Positions 48,635-58,740 of a stretch of DNA of 64,000 nucleotides are shown here, in pieces. The stretch is from positions 1-64,000 of the forward strand of contig DBCS01000009.1 in assembly GCA_002293185.1 (NCBI GenBank), read 5' to 3'. Source of the DNA: Flavobacteriales bacterium UBA952. GTDB lineage: Bacteria; Bacteroidota; Bacteroidia; Flavobacteriales_D; Crocinitomicaceae. Under the pieces are notes generated by a model. That model saw only the letters and a list, made by a program, of their open reading frames with translations, was not told the DNA's origin and made no database searches. The translations under genes and the position numbers were made by a program. Position 1 is the stretch's first letter. Every line of letters starts with the position of its first letter.

Positions 48635-50299
48635 TCAGTCTACGTTATCGTGTAAAAAATTATTTCCGTTCCGCAGGGTAGGCTGTCCATTGACATCAGA
48701 ACCCACTCCAAAGCGTGAAATCTGCTCTTGTGTACTAGGTATTTGTTCGTGTAAATGAATATTTCTGCGAACAAATGCTGGTTCATTCTCAAATTCTAAC
48801 AAACCGTCGGGCTTTTGAAGTTTGGAAGTGAACTCTTGAATACGACTCACGCGCTCTTGTACTTTGCGCTGTTGCTCTTCAGGACTTAAAATGCGCTTCG
48901 GAGTTTCCATCTCTACGCGTTGTATGCTGTCATCTTCGAGCACATGCTTAACAATATGTTGAGGTTGCGAGGATGTTACTTCTTGAACTGGTTCAGTGGC
49001 AGAGGCAACTTGTTCTGAATCTGCTTGTACATCGAATACTTCCCAACTCATGGAGGTTTGAGCCGGAAGTGTTTCTTCTTTCTCATCGTAGAGATTGAAG
49101 GTCTTTTTTGCTGTTGCCGACACTGCATCTATTGGTTGCTCTGTAACTTGTAATGGATTCGCTAAAGGCGATTCTACTTGCTTCAAAAAAGGCTCTTCTG
49201 TGTTGGCTTGAATTGATGCCGAGGCTAAGGACTCAAAAGGAGAGGTCAAAGGAACTGTGATTTCTTGTTTCTGATCTTCTTCGAGAACAACTACAGTACG
49301 CTCAGGACTTTTTTCAAAACCTGTGAGCGGAGAAGACGTAAATCCGGTAGCAATAATGGTAAGACTGAGTTGATCACCTAATGATGCATCGTAGCCATGA
49401 CCCCAAATGACATCAGCTGTAGAACCTGCTGCCTCTTGAATGTAATCGGTGATATCCGTGATTTCATCCATCATGACTTCTCGGTCACCGTAAGTGATGT
49501 TGAGCAAGACATATCGTGCGCCATTGATATCGTTGTCGTAAAGTAAAGGTGAAGTAAGTGCTTCTTTAACAGCTAATACCGCTCGGTTTTCACCTGAAGC
49601 CAACGCACTTCCCATGATGGCGTGTCCGGAATTGCGCATAACCGTATTGACGTCGTTGAAATCGACATTTATGGCACCCGTTACTGAAATTACCTCAGCG
49701 ATTCCTTTGGCTGCTACGGTTAAAACGTCATCGGCATGAGAGAATGCCTCTGACAATGACATGTTTTTACCAAACTCGCGCAAGCGCTCGTTGTTGATAA
49801 TGAGAAGGGTATCTACATTTTGACGCATGCGCTCTAAACCTTCTTCGGCTTGTTGACGTCTTTTGCGACCTTCAAAATTAAATGGAACTGTTACAATACC
49901 AACCGTTAATATGCCAAGATCTTTGGCAACTTGGGCAATGACAGGAGCCGCACCTGTTCCGGTACCACCACCCATGCCTGCCGTAACAAAAACCATCTTG
50001 GTATCCCTAGAGAGTAGCTCTCGGATTTCTTGAATATTTTCCATGGCCGCATTCATGCCTACTTCCGGAATCATGCCTGCTCCACGGCCTTCAGTCAGGT
50101 TTGGACCTAATTGAATTTTATAAGGTACCGGAGAAAGTTCAAGCGCTTGGCAATCCGTATTACAGACGATAAAATCAACACCTGCAATTCCTTGCAAGAA
50201 CATGTGATTGACTGCATTAGAGCCACCTCCGCCAACACCTATCACTTTAATGATAGAGGCCGCTTGGGTTGTTTCGTGTTTTGGTAAATCAAATTCCAT
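48635..50299 (-). CDS. ftsZ: Cell division protein FtsZ
   Basis: The ATG at 50299 gives 554 residues (MEFDLPKHETT); a TTG 30 bases upstream is less likely. The tubulin-like core holds GVGGGGSNAVNHM and the GTP-binding GMGGGTGTGAAPVIA loop. It is followed by an extended, variable, mostly disordered C-terminal region of about 200 residues and the conserved tail NNFLHDNVD seen in Bacteroidota FtsZ. It forms the cytokinetic ring. It is preceded by ftsA, 36 bases away. Confidence 0.96.
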   Translation of the reverse strand: MEFDLPKHETTQAASIIKVIGVGGGGSNAVNHMFLQGIAGVDFIVCNTDCQALELSPVPYKIQLGPNLTEGRGAGMIPEVGMNAAMENIQEIRELLSRDTKMVFVTAGMGGGTGTGAAPVIAQVAKDLGILTVGIVTVPFNFEGRKRRQQAEEGLERMRQNVDTLLIINNERLREFGKNMSLSEAFSHADDVLTVAAKGIAEVISVTGAINVDFNDVNTVMRNSGHAIMGSALASGENRAVLAVKEALTSPLLYDNDINGARYVLLNITYGDREVMMDEITDITDYIQEAAGSTADVIWGHGYDASLGDQLSLTIIATGFTSSPLTGFEKSPERTVVVLEEDQKQEITVPLTSPFESLASASIQANTEEPFLKQVESPLANPLQVTEQPIDAVSATAKKTFNLYDEKEETLPAQTSMSWEVFDVQADSEQVASATEPVQEVTSSQPQHIVKHVLEDDSIQRVEMETPKRILSPEEQQRKVQERVSRIQEFTSKLQKPDGLLEFENEPAFVRRNIHLHEQIPSTQEQISRFGVGSDVNGQPTLRNGNNFLHDNVD

Positions 50300-50335
50300 A
50301 ATACTGCTTTGTATAACCGCGTTTGTCAAAATATA

Positions 50336-51718
50336 TTAATCTTCAGAATCATCAAAGAATTTCCTCACCGGACCTAAAATACGATCGAAAAATTCTCCTC
50401 TGCGTTCTGCATTAGAATGGGTTTTTATCTTTTCCTCTTTGTTGGAGATTTGCTCTTGAGTGGCTGGCTCTTTGTCTTGGGTTAAAGCTCCATCTTCCCA
50501 AGGCTTGAGCGCTTCAACACTTTCAAAACCTTTAAGAACTAGACCGATTCCGGTAGCAAACATAGGGCTAGATAAAGCTTCAATGTCATTCGAATTCGCT
50601 AGGTGTTCTGTCGGGTAACCAATACGCGCATCCATTCCGGTAAGGTATTCAATGAGTTGAGTGAGGTGCTTAAGTTGCGAACCCCCTCCGGTAACGACAA
50701 TACCGCCAATTAGCTTTTTCTCGTATCCAGAGTTTTTGATTTCGAGATTGACGAGCTCGATAATTTCCTCCATTCTCGCCTGGATAATACTCGCTAGATT
50801 GCGCAATGTGATTTCCTTAGGGTCGCGTCCTCGCAAGCCAGGGATACATACAACCTCATTTTCTTTACTTTCGGATGCCAAAGCGCTACCGTATTTTACC
50901 TTGAGCATTTCTGCTTGGCGCTGCATGATGCGACAGCCTTCTTTGATATCTTGGGTAATGACATTGCCTCCGAAAGGAATTACTGCGGTATGACGAATCA
51001 GACCGTCGTGAAAAATAGCAACATCGGTAGTGCCTCCACCGATATCCACAAGCACTACACCTGCTTCTTTTTCTTCTTCGGAAAGAACAGCCTCAGCAGA
51101 TGCGATAGGTTCAAGAATAATATCTTTGACACTAAGGCCAGCGCGATCTACACAACGTGTAATGTTTTGTACGTTGGTTACCTGACCTGTAATGATGTGA
51201 AAATTTGCTTCGAGGCGAACTCCTGCCATACCAATTGGATCTTTGATTTCTGGCTCGCCGTCGACGATATATTCTTGTGGAATTACCGTGATAATTGCCT
51301 CTCCAGGATTCATGACCATTTGGTACATGTCGTCAACAAAAGCATCGATATCAACTTGGGAAATTTCTTCACTCGCCGTGCGTCGGGTATATATACCACG
51401 ATGCTGCATGCTTTTGATGTGCTGCCCAGCAATACCAACGTGAACATTTTTGATTTTTAGATTTCCGTCTACCGTATTTTGGGTGGCTTCAACTGCGGCA
51501 TTGATGGATTGCACCGTGCGTTCGATATTCGACACCACACCTCGCATGACGCCCAAAGACTCACTTTTACCCATTGCGATTATTTCAATTTTGTTGTGCT
51601 CGTTTTTTCGACCCACAAAAAAAGCGATTTTGGTGGTTCCAATGTCCAAACCAACAACTACTCGCATGCGCTTCACTTCGGCATTGTTATTTTTTTCTGC
51701 AAACGATTTGTCCATCAT
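50336..51718 (-). CDS. ftsA: Cell division protein FtsA
   Basis: FtsA shows the actin-like core: VVVGLDIGTTKIAFF, a phosphate-binding loop VLVDIGGGTTDVAIF and the GGIVVTGGGSQLKHL segment. The C-terminus, with RRGEFFDRILGPVRKFFDD, is consistent with an amphipathic membrane-targeting helix. Two starts are possible: ATG 51718 (461 residues, overlapping ftsQ by 32 bases) or ATG 51667 (MRVVVGLDIG, no overlap). FtsA tethers FtsZ to the membrane. Confidence 0.93.
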   Translation of the reverse strand: MMDKSFAEKNNNAEVKRMRVVVGLDIGTTKIAFFVGRKNEHNKIEIIAMGKSESLGVMRGVVSNIERTVQSINAAVEATQNTVDGNLKIKNVHVGIAGQHIKSMQHRGIYTRRTASEEISQVDIDAFVDDMYQMVMNPGEAIITVIPQEYIVDGEPEIKDPIGMAGVRLEANFHIITGQVTNVQNITRCVDRAGLSVKDIILEPIASAEAVLSEEEKEAGVVLVDIGGGTTDVAIFHDGLIRHTAVIPFGGNVITQDIKEGCRIMQRQAEMLKVKYGSALASESKENEVVCIPGLRGRDPKEITLRNLASIIQARMEEIIELVNLEIKNSGYEKKLIGGIVVTGGGSQLKHLTQLIEYLTGMDARIGYPTEHLANSNDIEALSSPMFATGIGLVLKGFESVEALKPWEDGALTQDKEPATQEQISNKEEKIKTHSNAERRGEFFDRILGPVRKFFDDSED

Positions 51719-52481
51719 ACTTGACACTTATTTCTTTGTATTTATTCCAGCCTTCATGAGGCAGGGCTTCTTTGTAAAAATGGCTCAGACGTTCAAATTT
51801 GTCTGAAACTTCTTTGGTACTGCGCGCAGGGCCAAAGATGATTTGTTGCTCTCCAACCATCGGAATAAGTATAAAATCTCCGTCTGATTCGAGGTAAACT
51901 TGACCTATTAATTGCTGCATTAGTGGATCATTACAAACATAATTTGAAATGCGGTAGATTTGACCGATTTTTTGAGAACTTTTCAAATTTGAATTGTTAA
52001 TAAAATCGTTGTTCACATGAGGGTTGTAGACATCGTGAATGGCTCCTGAAAAAACCAAAACCCTGGCAGTGTGTAACCTCGATCTGTACATCATAAAACC
52101 ATCTTGATCAAGGTAATAACTCTGTCTGCTGGTATTGAAAATCCTGGCAATTGGTTTGCGGAGTTCTAATTTCACCTCCCAATTTGAGCCCAAGTGTTTA
52201 TAGACTTCGGCACGCTTCACTTCAGCCATAGCTGCAATGGCACGTTCAATTGAATGGATCTGAAGTTGATTCACACGCATTTTTCTTCGAAATAGTTGCC
52301 TTAACTGCAAACGGTCTAGTAATTCTTCTTCGGTTAAAAATGCATTTTCGTCCTCGGCATGAATGGCAATGCTTGGCTGATCTAAATGCGTTTGCTGCTC
52401 TTTACTTTGCGCAAAATAAAAAACGACACCTACCCCAACAAAAATGAGCAGCCAAAAAATCCTTACAAGCCAAATTTTCAT
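51687..52481 (-). CDS. ftsQ: Cell division protein FtsQ/DivIB-like
   Basis: The 264-residue protein has a short cytoplasmic start, one membrane segment (residues about 4-23; FWLLIFVGVGVVFYFA) and a periplasmic POTRA-like region containing LLDRLQLRQLFRRKM and ELRKPIARIF. Sequence similarity in this family is low; the position between murC and ftsA supports the call. It overlaps murC by four bases. Confidence 0.85.
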   Translation of the reverse strand: MKIWLVRIFWLLIFVGVGVVFYFAQSKEQQTHLDQPSIAIHAEDENAFLTEEELLDRLQLRQLFRRKMRVNQLQIHSIERAIAAMAEVKRAEVYKHLGSNWEVKLELRKPIARIFNTSRQSYYLDQDGFMMYRSRLHTARVLVFSGAIHDVYNPHVNNDFINNSNLKSSQKIGQIYRISNYVCNDPLMQQLIGQVYLESDGDFILIPMVGEQQIIFGPARSTKEVSDKFERLSHFYKEALPHEGWNKYKEISVKYDGQIVCRKK

Positions 52482-53857
52482 GAGTTCGTGATTTGAATTT
52501 TGAGTAGTTCAGTTATAGGCTTCACTATTCGATCTATATCGCCTGCCCCTATGGTCAATACAACCCCTTTTTTTACAGATTGCAGGGCCAGTAGTATTTC
52601 ATGGGAAGACATTACAACTTTTGACTGAAGCGCAACGGCATCTAATAGCCACTCGCTCGTCACGCCATGTATTGGCTCTTCTCGGGCAGGATAAATCGGT
52701 AATAAGTACAACTGATCAAGAGCTGCTAACGAAAGTGCAAAATCTTGGGCAAAATCTTTAGTGCGCGAAAATAAATGGGGCTGAAAAATACCAATCACGG
52801 GTAACTCAGGATAAATGCTTCGAACCGATGTTATCAAGGCGTTTATTTCAGTCGGATGATGCGCATAATCATCGATGTAAACTAAATTTTCTGAACGCAA
52901 ATGATACTCAAAACGACGTTTAACCCCTGTAAAACTTTTCAGCGAGGCACGTAAGTCATCCACTTTATACCCCAGTTGTACTAAAAGAGCGATGCAGCCT
53001 AGCGCGTTTTCTGCATTATGAATTCCAGGAAGACCCAATTCTATATCGAGGAATAGTTCATCATGAAGACGCAAATCTGCCACCTGAAAACCATTGACAT
53101 ACCGTAAGTTGTTGAAAGAATAATCAGCTGTTTGTGAATCTATGGCATAAGTGTGAACAGCAGCAAGGCTTGGAAGAGAAAGTCCTTCTTTTTGAATACA
53201 GTTTCCCTTGGGGTCTATGCGCAAAGAAAACTGTCTAAAACCTTCCTCAAACGCATTTGAATTGCCGTAGATGTCTAGGTGATCTGGGTCAGTGGCAGTG
53301 ATAATTGCTGCAAAAGGCGATAATTGAAGAAAACTGCGGTCGAATTCATCGGCCTCAATTACAGCAAATGGACTTTGGGCGTGAAGCACAAGATTGGAAT
53401 CAAAATTACTTGCGATACCGCCCAAAAATGCTGTACAACCGGCTCCTACTTCAGTTAACATATGCGCCAAAAGGGAACTCGTGGTGGTTTTTCCGTGCGT
53501 GCCTGCAACGCAGAGCCCTTGGTATGTTTTGGTAAGCGCCCCAAGAACCTCTGCTCTCTTTAGAATCGTAAAAGAATACTGCTGAAAATATTCAAGTTCT
53601 CCCAATACTTTAATTGCTGGCGTATATATAACTAAGGTGGTGTTTGGATCGGTAAATTGTTTTGGGATTTGAGTTCCAAGATCTTCAAAGTGAATAGCTA
53701 TTCCCTCTTCAATAAGTTTTTGAGTGAGGGCAGTATGAACTTTGTCGTAACCCCCTACTTGCTTACCGGTAAATTTAAAATACCTGGCTAAGGCGCTCAT
53801 GCCTATTCCGCCGATACCGATGAGGTAGATATGATCAAATTGTTGAAGTGTTTTCAT
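52478..53857 (-). CDS. murC: UDP-N-acetylmuramate--L-alanine ligase
   Basis: The 459-residue ligase has an N-terminal Rossmann motif (IGIGGIGMSALARYF), the ATP-binding GTHGKTTTSSLL and VYIDDYAHHPTEI. It adds L-Ala to UDP-MurNAc, the first peptide step of peptidoglycan precursor synthesis. It overlaps murG (53854-53857) and ftsQ by four bases each. Confidence 0.97.
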   Translation of the reverse strand: MKTLQQFDHIYLIGIGGIGMSALARYFKFTGKQVGGYDKVHTALTQKLIEEGIAIHFEDLGTQIPKQFTDPNTTLVIYTPAIKVLGELEYFQQYSFTILKRAEVLGALTKTYQGLCVAGTHGKTTTSSLLAHMLTEVGAGCTAFLGGIASNFDSNLVLHAQSPFAVIEADEFDRSFLQLSPFAAIITATDPDHLDIYGNSNAFEEGFRQFSLRIDPKGNCIQKEGLSLPSLAAVHTYAIDSQTADYSFNNLRYVNGFQVADLRLHDELFLDIELGLPGIHNAENALGCIALLVQLGYKVDDLRASLKSFTGVKRRFEYHLRSENLVYIDDYAHHPTEINALITSVRSIYPELPVIGIFQPHLFSRTKDFAQDFALSLAALDQLYLLPIYPAREEPIHGVTSEWLLDAVALQSKVVMSSHEILLALQSVKKGVVLTIGAGDIDRIVKPITELLKIQITNS

Positions 53858-54957
53858 GAGCGGATATGCTTAAGGCAAACATCAATGATATCACTAGTGG
53901 CATTTGGGAGCGCCAACGTTTTGATTGCTGCTGATAAGCTCTTTTGTTGTGCTTCATCATGAACCAAAGCAAGTGTAGTTGGTAGCAATTGCTCTTGAGC
54001 ATTGGCATCCGTGACCAAAATTGCAGCCAATTTATCAACCAGAGCCAAAGCATTTTTGGTTTGGTGATCCTCCGCTACATTTGGTGAAGGAACAAGAATA
54101 ACGGGTTTGGCAACCAAAGTCAATTCACTTACCGAGAGCGCCCCAGCACGTGAGATAATCACTGTTGCCAAAGCGTAGGCAAGATCCATTCTTTGGATAA
54201 AAGTAAAAATCTTGACATTTGGCGTTAAGGTCTCTTGTAGTTGCAACATTTCTTTTTCATAGGATTTGCCGCATTGCCATAGGATTTGGATATCTGTAGT
54301 TCCTATATTTGGAAGCGCTGCGCTCAGCGCTGCATTTAATGTTCTGGCCCCTAAACTACCGCCCATTACGAATATGGTTGGCTTAGTGGCATCGAGGTCA
54401 AAATAGGCCGCTGCCTCGTTTTTAAGTCTCGAGAGATCTTCAAGTAAATATGACCGCACTGGATTACCCGTTAGGTATATTTTATGAGCAGCAAAATATT
54501 GTTGCATTCCAGGATATGCCACACAAATTGCCTTGGCTTTTTTGGCTAGTAATTGATTGGTTTTACCCGGAAAAGAGTTTTGCTCTTGTAATAAGGTTGG
54601 TACCCCAAGTAATTGCGCCATTTGAAGCGTTGGGCCGCTGGCATAACCACCAACACCGATTACTAGTTCAGGTTTAAATTTACGGATCACAAAAAATGCC
54701 TTTGCCAAACTTTGGAGTAGCTTAAACGGCAACCATAAATTTTTAATCGTCAACCTTCGTTGCAACCCTACTATTGGCAACCCTACTATCTGATAACCAG
54801 CCTGAGGAACCTTTTCCATTTCCATTTTTCCTTCAGCCCCAATGAATAAAAGCGCAGCATCGGTATTTCTACGTTTTATTTCATCGGCAATAGCCAAAGC
54901 GGGAAAAATATGACCACCCGTTCCACCACCAGAAATAATTACCCTAGTTAACTTCAT
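53854..54957 (-). CDS. murG: UDP-GlcNAc:lipid I N-acetylglucosaminyltransferase MurG
   Basis: The ATG at 54957 (MKLTRVIISGGGTGGH) gives about 367 residues and matches the family start; the frame is open 84 bases further inside ftsW. The GGGTGGHIFPALAIA loop, the VIGVGGYASGPT segment and RAGALSVSELTLVAKPVILVPSP are MurG signatures. It makes lipid II from lipid I. It overlaps ftsW by 14 bases. Confidence 0.97.
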   Translation of the reverse strand: MKLTRVIISGGGTGGHIFPALAIADEIKRRNTDAALLFIGAEGKMEMEKVPQAGYQIVGLPIVGLQRRLTIKNLWLPFKLLQSLAKAFFVIRKFKPELVIGVGGYASGPTLQMAQLLGVPTLLQEQNSFPGKTNQLLAKKAKAICVAYPGMQQYFAAHKIYLTGNPVRSYLLEDLSRLKNEAAAYFDLDATKPTIFVMGGSLGARTLNAALSAALPNIGTTDIQILWQCGKSYEKEMLQLQETLTPNVKIFTFIQRMDLAYALATVIISRAGALSVSELTLVAKPVILVPSPNVAEDHQTKNALALVDKLAAILVTDANAQEQLLPTTLALVHDEAQQKSLSAAIKTLALPNATSDIIDVCLKHIRS

Positions 54958-56137
54958 TTTCTTGTGCACTTGCAAATTGATTCTCTTGCTCATTTTTCGG
55001 AAGTTCTTTAGCAAATGATTGCACGACCCCAATGGAAACACAGGCCATTACCAAAGCAGATCCCCCCATGGCCAAAAATGGCATATTTTGTCCTGTAACC
55101 GGAAAAACACCTGTACAAACCAACATATTCACGCTCGCTTGTGTGAGTAAATGAATGCCTATTCCGAGCGCAACATAACTCTGAAATAAATCTGGTGTTT
55201 TGAGCGCAAATCTGATCATCCGAAAAAGTAAAATCATATAGAGAAGCACCAGAAAAGCCGCCGATACAAAACCAAATTCTTCCACAAAAGTGGCGTAATA
55301 AAAATCGGCATAGGCCTCTGGTAAAAATTCTTTGAGCTTACCGTCTCCTACACCTTGGCCAAAAAAGGAACCCACAGAAATTGCTAATTTGGCATTGTTA
55401 GCTTGCTGATTGGCCTGTAAGCTTTCAATGCTCTGATTGGCGGTGTCGACACGGTTATTGATTCGATTCATCCATGTGTCATACCTCGGTAAGATATTTG
55501 CATCTGGCAAAGCCAAGTGGATACCTACTACCAAAAATACTATTGCCACAGCAATTCCTGCGAGGGTTAGTAATTTCAAGAGTGGTACTCTACCAATAAA
55601 CAAAAGGAGCATACTCAACATAAATAGCATTGCCGAAGTAGAGAAGTTATCCTTTAAAATAAGTGCGCAAGTGGCCGCAATTGGCAAAAGTAAGGGTAGC
55701 ATGCCCTCGCGCCAACTATTTAGTTTCTGTTGCTTTTTGACCAACAATTTACTCACGTAAATGATCAGTGCCAATTTGGCAAAATCAGAAGATTGAAAGG
55801 TTAGATTAATAAACGGAATACGAATCCAGCGGCCTGCACCATTTACCTCTGCACCAAAAAACCAAGTAAATAGCAAAAGGGATAGACCTAAATAATAGGC
55901 AAACTTTGCGGTTTGACTAATATATTTAGCAGGTATCCGATGAATGGCGAACATTGCCCCAAAGCCGAGCACTACATAGATGAGATGCTTAAATAAATAG
56001 ACAAACGGAGAACCCCCCTCTATTTTGACCAATATGGGCACGAAACTATACACCGTAACCAACGAGAAAGCCATCATTAACAAGGTAATGATCCAAATAA
56101 CGGGGTCGCCTTTAAGATAAGAAAGGTAAGTCCTCAT
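54944..56137 (-). CDS. ftsW: SEDS-family peptidoglycan polymerase FtsW
   Basis: The 397-residue membrane protein has about ten predicted transmembrane segments and SEDS-family marks (GAGRWIRI, FQSSDFAKLAL, LPEAYADFYYATFVEEFGF and PVTGQNMPFLAMGGSAL). It polymerises glycan strands at the septum with FtsI. Its 3' end overlaps murG, and murD ends nine bases before its start. The Gln/Asn/Glu-rich C-terminal tail is cytoplasmic. Confidence 0.95.
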   Translation of the reverse strand: MRTYLSYLKGDPVIWIITLLMMAFSLVTVYSFVPILVKIEGGSPFVYLFKHLIYVVLGFGAMFAIHRIPAKYISQTAKFAYYLGLSLLLFTWFFGAEVNGAGRWIRIPFINLTFQSSDFAKLALIIYVSKLLVKKQQKLNSWREGMLPLLLPIAATCALILKDNFSTSAMLFMLSMLLLFIGRVPLLKLLTLAGIAVAIVFLVVGIHLALPDANILPRYDTWMNRINNRVDTANQSIESLQANQQANNAKLAISVGSFFGQGVGDGKLKEFLPEAYADFYYATFVEEFGFVSAAFLVLLYMILLFRMIRFALKTPDLFQSYVALGIGIHLLTQASVNMLVCTGVFPVTGQNMPFLAMGGSALVMACVSIGVVQSFAKELPKNEQENQFASAQENEVN

Positions 56138-56146
56138 GACAACGAA

Positions 56147-57493
56147 TTATAACATACGAACCGCTTGCTTAAATTGCTGACCTCTGTCTTCGTAGCTACT
56201 GAATAAATCAAAGCTTGCACATGCTGGAGACAAGAGTACAGTTTCATCTTTTGTAGCGAGTTGATAAGCAAAGGCAACCGCCTCATGCGCTGATTTTGCC
56301 TCAACCACCACCTCGACTTGGTCGCCAAAAGCTGCGATGATCTTTTGATTATCTAAACCCAAGCAAATAATAGCTTTTACTTTTTGAGTCACTAATTCTT
56401 TTAATTCGCTGTAGTCATTTCCTTTATCAATACCGCCTACAATCCATACTGTTGGTTTGTCCATAGATTCTAATGCAAACCACGCTGCATTAATATTCGT
56501 TGCTTTGGAGTCATTGATAAATTCAATACCGTTGACTTTAGCCACAAATTCCATGCGATGTTCTACATTAATAAAATCCTGTAAACTTTCGCGTAGAACG
56601 TCGGTGCGGATTTCGACAAGCCTTGCTGCAATCCCTGCGGCAAGAGCATTTTGGGTGTTGTGCTTTCCCTTAAGAGCTAATTCGTGTATAGACATGGTAA
56701 ATTGTTGTTTGTTTATATTGATGTATAGTTGTTTTTCGTCTGCATATGCGCCCATTGCTTGTTCCGTCTTTAAAGAAAACGGGTGCAATTGAGCTGTAAT
56801 TTGATGGCGTTTCATTTGTGCTGCAATGAGTTGATCATCGGCATTGAAAATGAAAAAATCCGTTGCACGCTGATTTTGTAGAATGCGGAATTTAGAACGG
56901 ACATAATTTTCCATTTGGTAATTATAACGGTCTAGGTGATCAGGGGTAATATTGGTAAGAATGGCGATATCTGCTTTGAAAGTAAACATGTCGTCTAGCT
57001 GAAAAGAACTAAGCTCCAACACATAGATTTCAAATGCCTCCGTGGCAATTTGCTTTGCAAAACTTTGTCCAACATTGCCAGCTAAACCAACGTTAAGCCC
57101 TGCTTTTTTAAGCATATGGTAACACCACAAAGCAGTAGTGGTTTTGCCATTACTTCCCGTAATACAAATGTGTTTGGCTTGAGAGTAATAGCCGCCAAAT
57201 TCAATTTCTGAAATGACCGAAATGCCCTTTTCGCGAATAGCTCGCATCAGGTCAGACTTTTCTGGTATTCCGGGTGATTTAATGATTAAATCAGCTGATA
57301 GTATTTTAGCCATGGAATGTGACTCGGCCTCAAATTCAATATGCTGTGCCAATAATTCATGTTGAAATGACGGTTTTATTTTTGAGCCGTCAGATACAAA
57401 TACACGCCAACCTTTTGCCTTGGCCAAAATAGCTGCTCCAACCCCAGATTCTCCGGCGCCTAAAATGACAAGCAAGCGATTCTGAGCCTCCAT
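56147..57493 (-). CDS. murD: UDP-N-acetylmuramoylalanine--D-glutamate ligase
   Basis: Start at ATG 57493 (MEAQNRLLVILGAGESG), 448 residues. The N-terminal nucleotide fold, ICITGSNGKTTTALWCYHML (ATP loop) and EFVAKVNGIEFINDSKATN are family signatures. The enzyme adds D-Glu to UDP-MurNAc-L-Ala. It begins one base after the mraY stop codon, and ftsW follows after nine bases. Confidence 0.96.
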   Translation of the reverse strand: MEAQNRLLVILGAGESGVGAAILAKAKGWRVFVSDGSKIKPSFQHELLAQHIEFEAESHSMAKILSADLIIKSPGIPEKSDLMRAIREKGISVISEIEFGGYYSQAKHICITGSNGKTTTALWCYHMLKKAGLNVGLAGNVGQSFAKQIATEAFEIYVLELSSFQLDDMFTFKADIAILTNITPDHLDRYNYQMENYVRSKFRILQNQRATDFFIFNADDQLIAAQMKRHQITAQLHPFSLKTEQAMGAYADEKQLYININKQQFTMSIHELALKGKHNTQNALAAGIAARLVEIRTDVLRESLQDFINVEHRMEFVAKVNGIEFINDSKATNINAAWFALESMDKPTVWIVGGIDKGNDYSELKELVTQKVKAIICLGLDNQKIIAAFGDQVEVVVEAKSAHEAVAFAYQLATKDETVLLSPACASFDLFSSYEDRGQQFKQAVRML

Positions 57494-57494
57494 C

Positions 57495-58739
57495 TTAACG
57501 CAATTTGAGGGTAACAATAGTGACCACCGCTAACAAGACGGCTACTATCCAAAATCGAGCAACTATCTTTGCCTCATGAATGCCTTGCTTCTGATAATGA
57601 TGGTGCAATGGCGCCATTAAAAAGATTCGACGCCCTTCGCCATAGCGCTTCTTGGTGTACTTAAAGTAGCCGACTTGTAGCATGACAGAAACATTCTCGA
57701 CAAGAAAAATTCCTGCCAATACAGGAATGAGCAATTCTTTGCGAATCGCAATCGCAAATACGGCAATTATACCGCCCAAAGCTAGACTTCCTGTATCGCC
57801 CATAAAAACTTGTGCAGGAAATGAGTTATACCACAAAAAGCCAACGCAAGCGCCAACAAATGCCGCAATAAAAATGACCAACTCCTCAGCTTCTGGAATG
57901 TACATGACATTCAGGTAGTCGGCAAATTTGGCATGTGAACTTACGTAAGCGAGTACAGCAAGTGCAATACCGATGATAGCCGATGTGCCCGTAGCCAAAC
58001 CGTCTAAGCCATCAGTCATATTGGCACCATTGGATACGGCAATTACAATAAATATGACGATCGGAATAAAAATAAGCCAGCCGTATGATTTATTGGTATC
58101 GCCGATGAGCCAATTGTAATTGAATTCATTTCCTTTGAAAAAAGGAATCGTAGTGGTCATGTCGTCAGTGCGGATCCATTTGTAATTCTCGCCTGAATTT
58201 TGCGCATGCTCATGGGTTACAAATGTTTCATCAGGTTGTAATTGATAATTAGCCGCTACTCTTTTGTGCACGACTACATCATCGGAGAAATACAAAATAC
58301 CTCCTACAATGAGCCCAACGCCAATTTGACCTATAATTTTGGAGGTCCCTTTGAGGCCTTCCTTATTCTTTCTAAATACTTTAATATAATCATCTAAAAA
58401 CCCAATTAAGCCCAACCAAATGGTGGCAATTACCATAGTAATGACATACACATTTTGGAGTTTTGCAAAGAGTAAAGTTGGAATCAGTATGGCTGCCAAT
58501 ATAATTAAGCCGCCCATTGTTGGGGTTCCAGATTTTTCTAACTGGCCTGCCAATCCGAGGTCGCGAACGGTCTCTCCGATTTGTTGTAGGCGCAAGCGTG
58601 CGATGATGCGTTTGCCAATAATGACAGAAACAATCAAAGAGGTAATTAGCGCCAACGAAGCACGAAAGGAAATAAACTGAAACAACCCTGCACCAGGTAA
58701 ATTGAGTTGATCTAGCCAGGAAAACAAATAATACAACAT
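57495..58739 (-). CDS. mraY: Phospho-N-acetylmuramoyl-pentapeptide transferase
   Basis: The ATG at 58739 (MLYYLFSWLDQLNLPGAGLFQ) gives 414 residues. The catalytic aspartates lie in GFLDDYIKVF and NMTDGLDGLA, with FMGDTGSLALGG further on. It is longer than the E. coli enzyme (360) because of an extra loop between residues about 150 and 215 (DETFVTHEHAQ and TTTIPFFKGNEF), as in other Bacteroidota. It makes lipid I. It starts one base after the murE stop. Confidence 0.96.
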   Translation of the reverse strand: MLYYLFSWLDQLNLPGAGLFQFISFRASLALITSLIVSVIIGKRIIARLRLQQIGETVRDLGLAGQLEKSGTPTMGGLIILAAILIPTLLFAKLQNVYVITMVIATIWLGLIGFLDDYIKVFRKNKEGLKGTSKIIGQIGVGLIVGGILYFSDDVVVHKRVAANYQLQPDETFVTHEHAQNSGENYKWIRTDDMTTTIPFFKGNEFNYNWLIGDTNKSYGWLIFIPIVIFIVIAVSNGANMTDGLDGLATGTSAIIGIALAVLAYVSSHAKFADYLNVMYIPEAEELVIFIAAFVGACVGFLWYNSFPAQVFMGDTGSLALGGIIAVFAIAIRKELLIPVLAGIFLVENVSVMLQVGYFKYTKKRYGEGRRIFLMAPLHHHYQKQGIHEAKIVARFWIVAVLLAVVTIVTLKLR

Positions 58740-58740
58740 G

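Noticed and set aside
50915..51460. 181-codon open frame opposite ftsA
   Set aside because: Lies wholly within the confident ftsA gene; its sequence is Cys/Phe/Asn-rich and unlike any family, as expected of an antisense shadow.
54958..55041. Longer murG start inside ftsW
   Set aside because: The extra 28 residues do not match the family, whereas MKLTRVIISGGGTGGH is the expected N-terminus.
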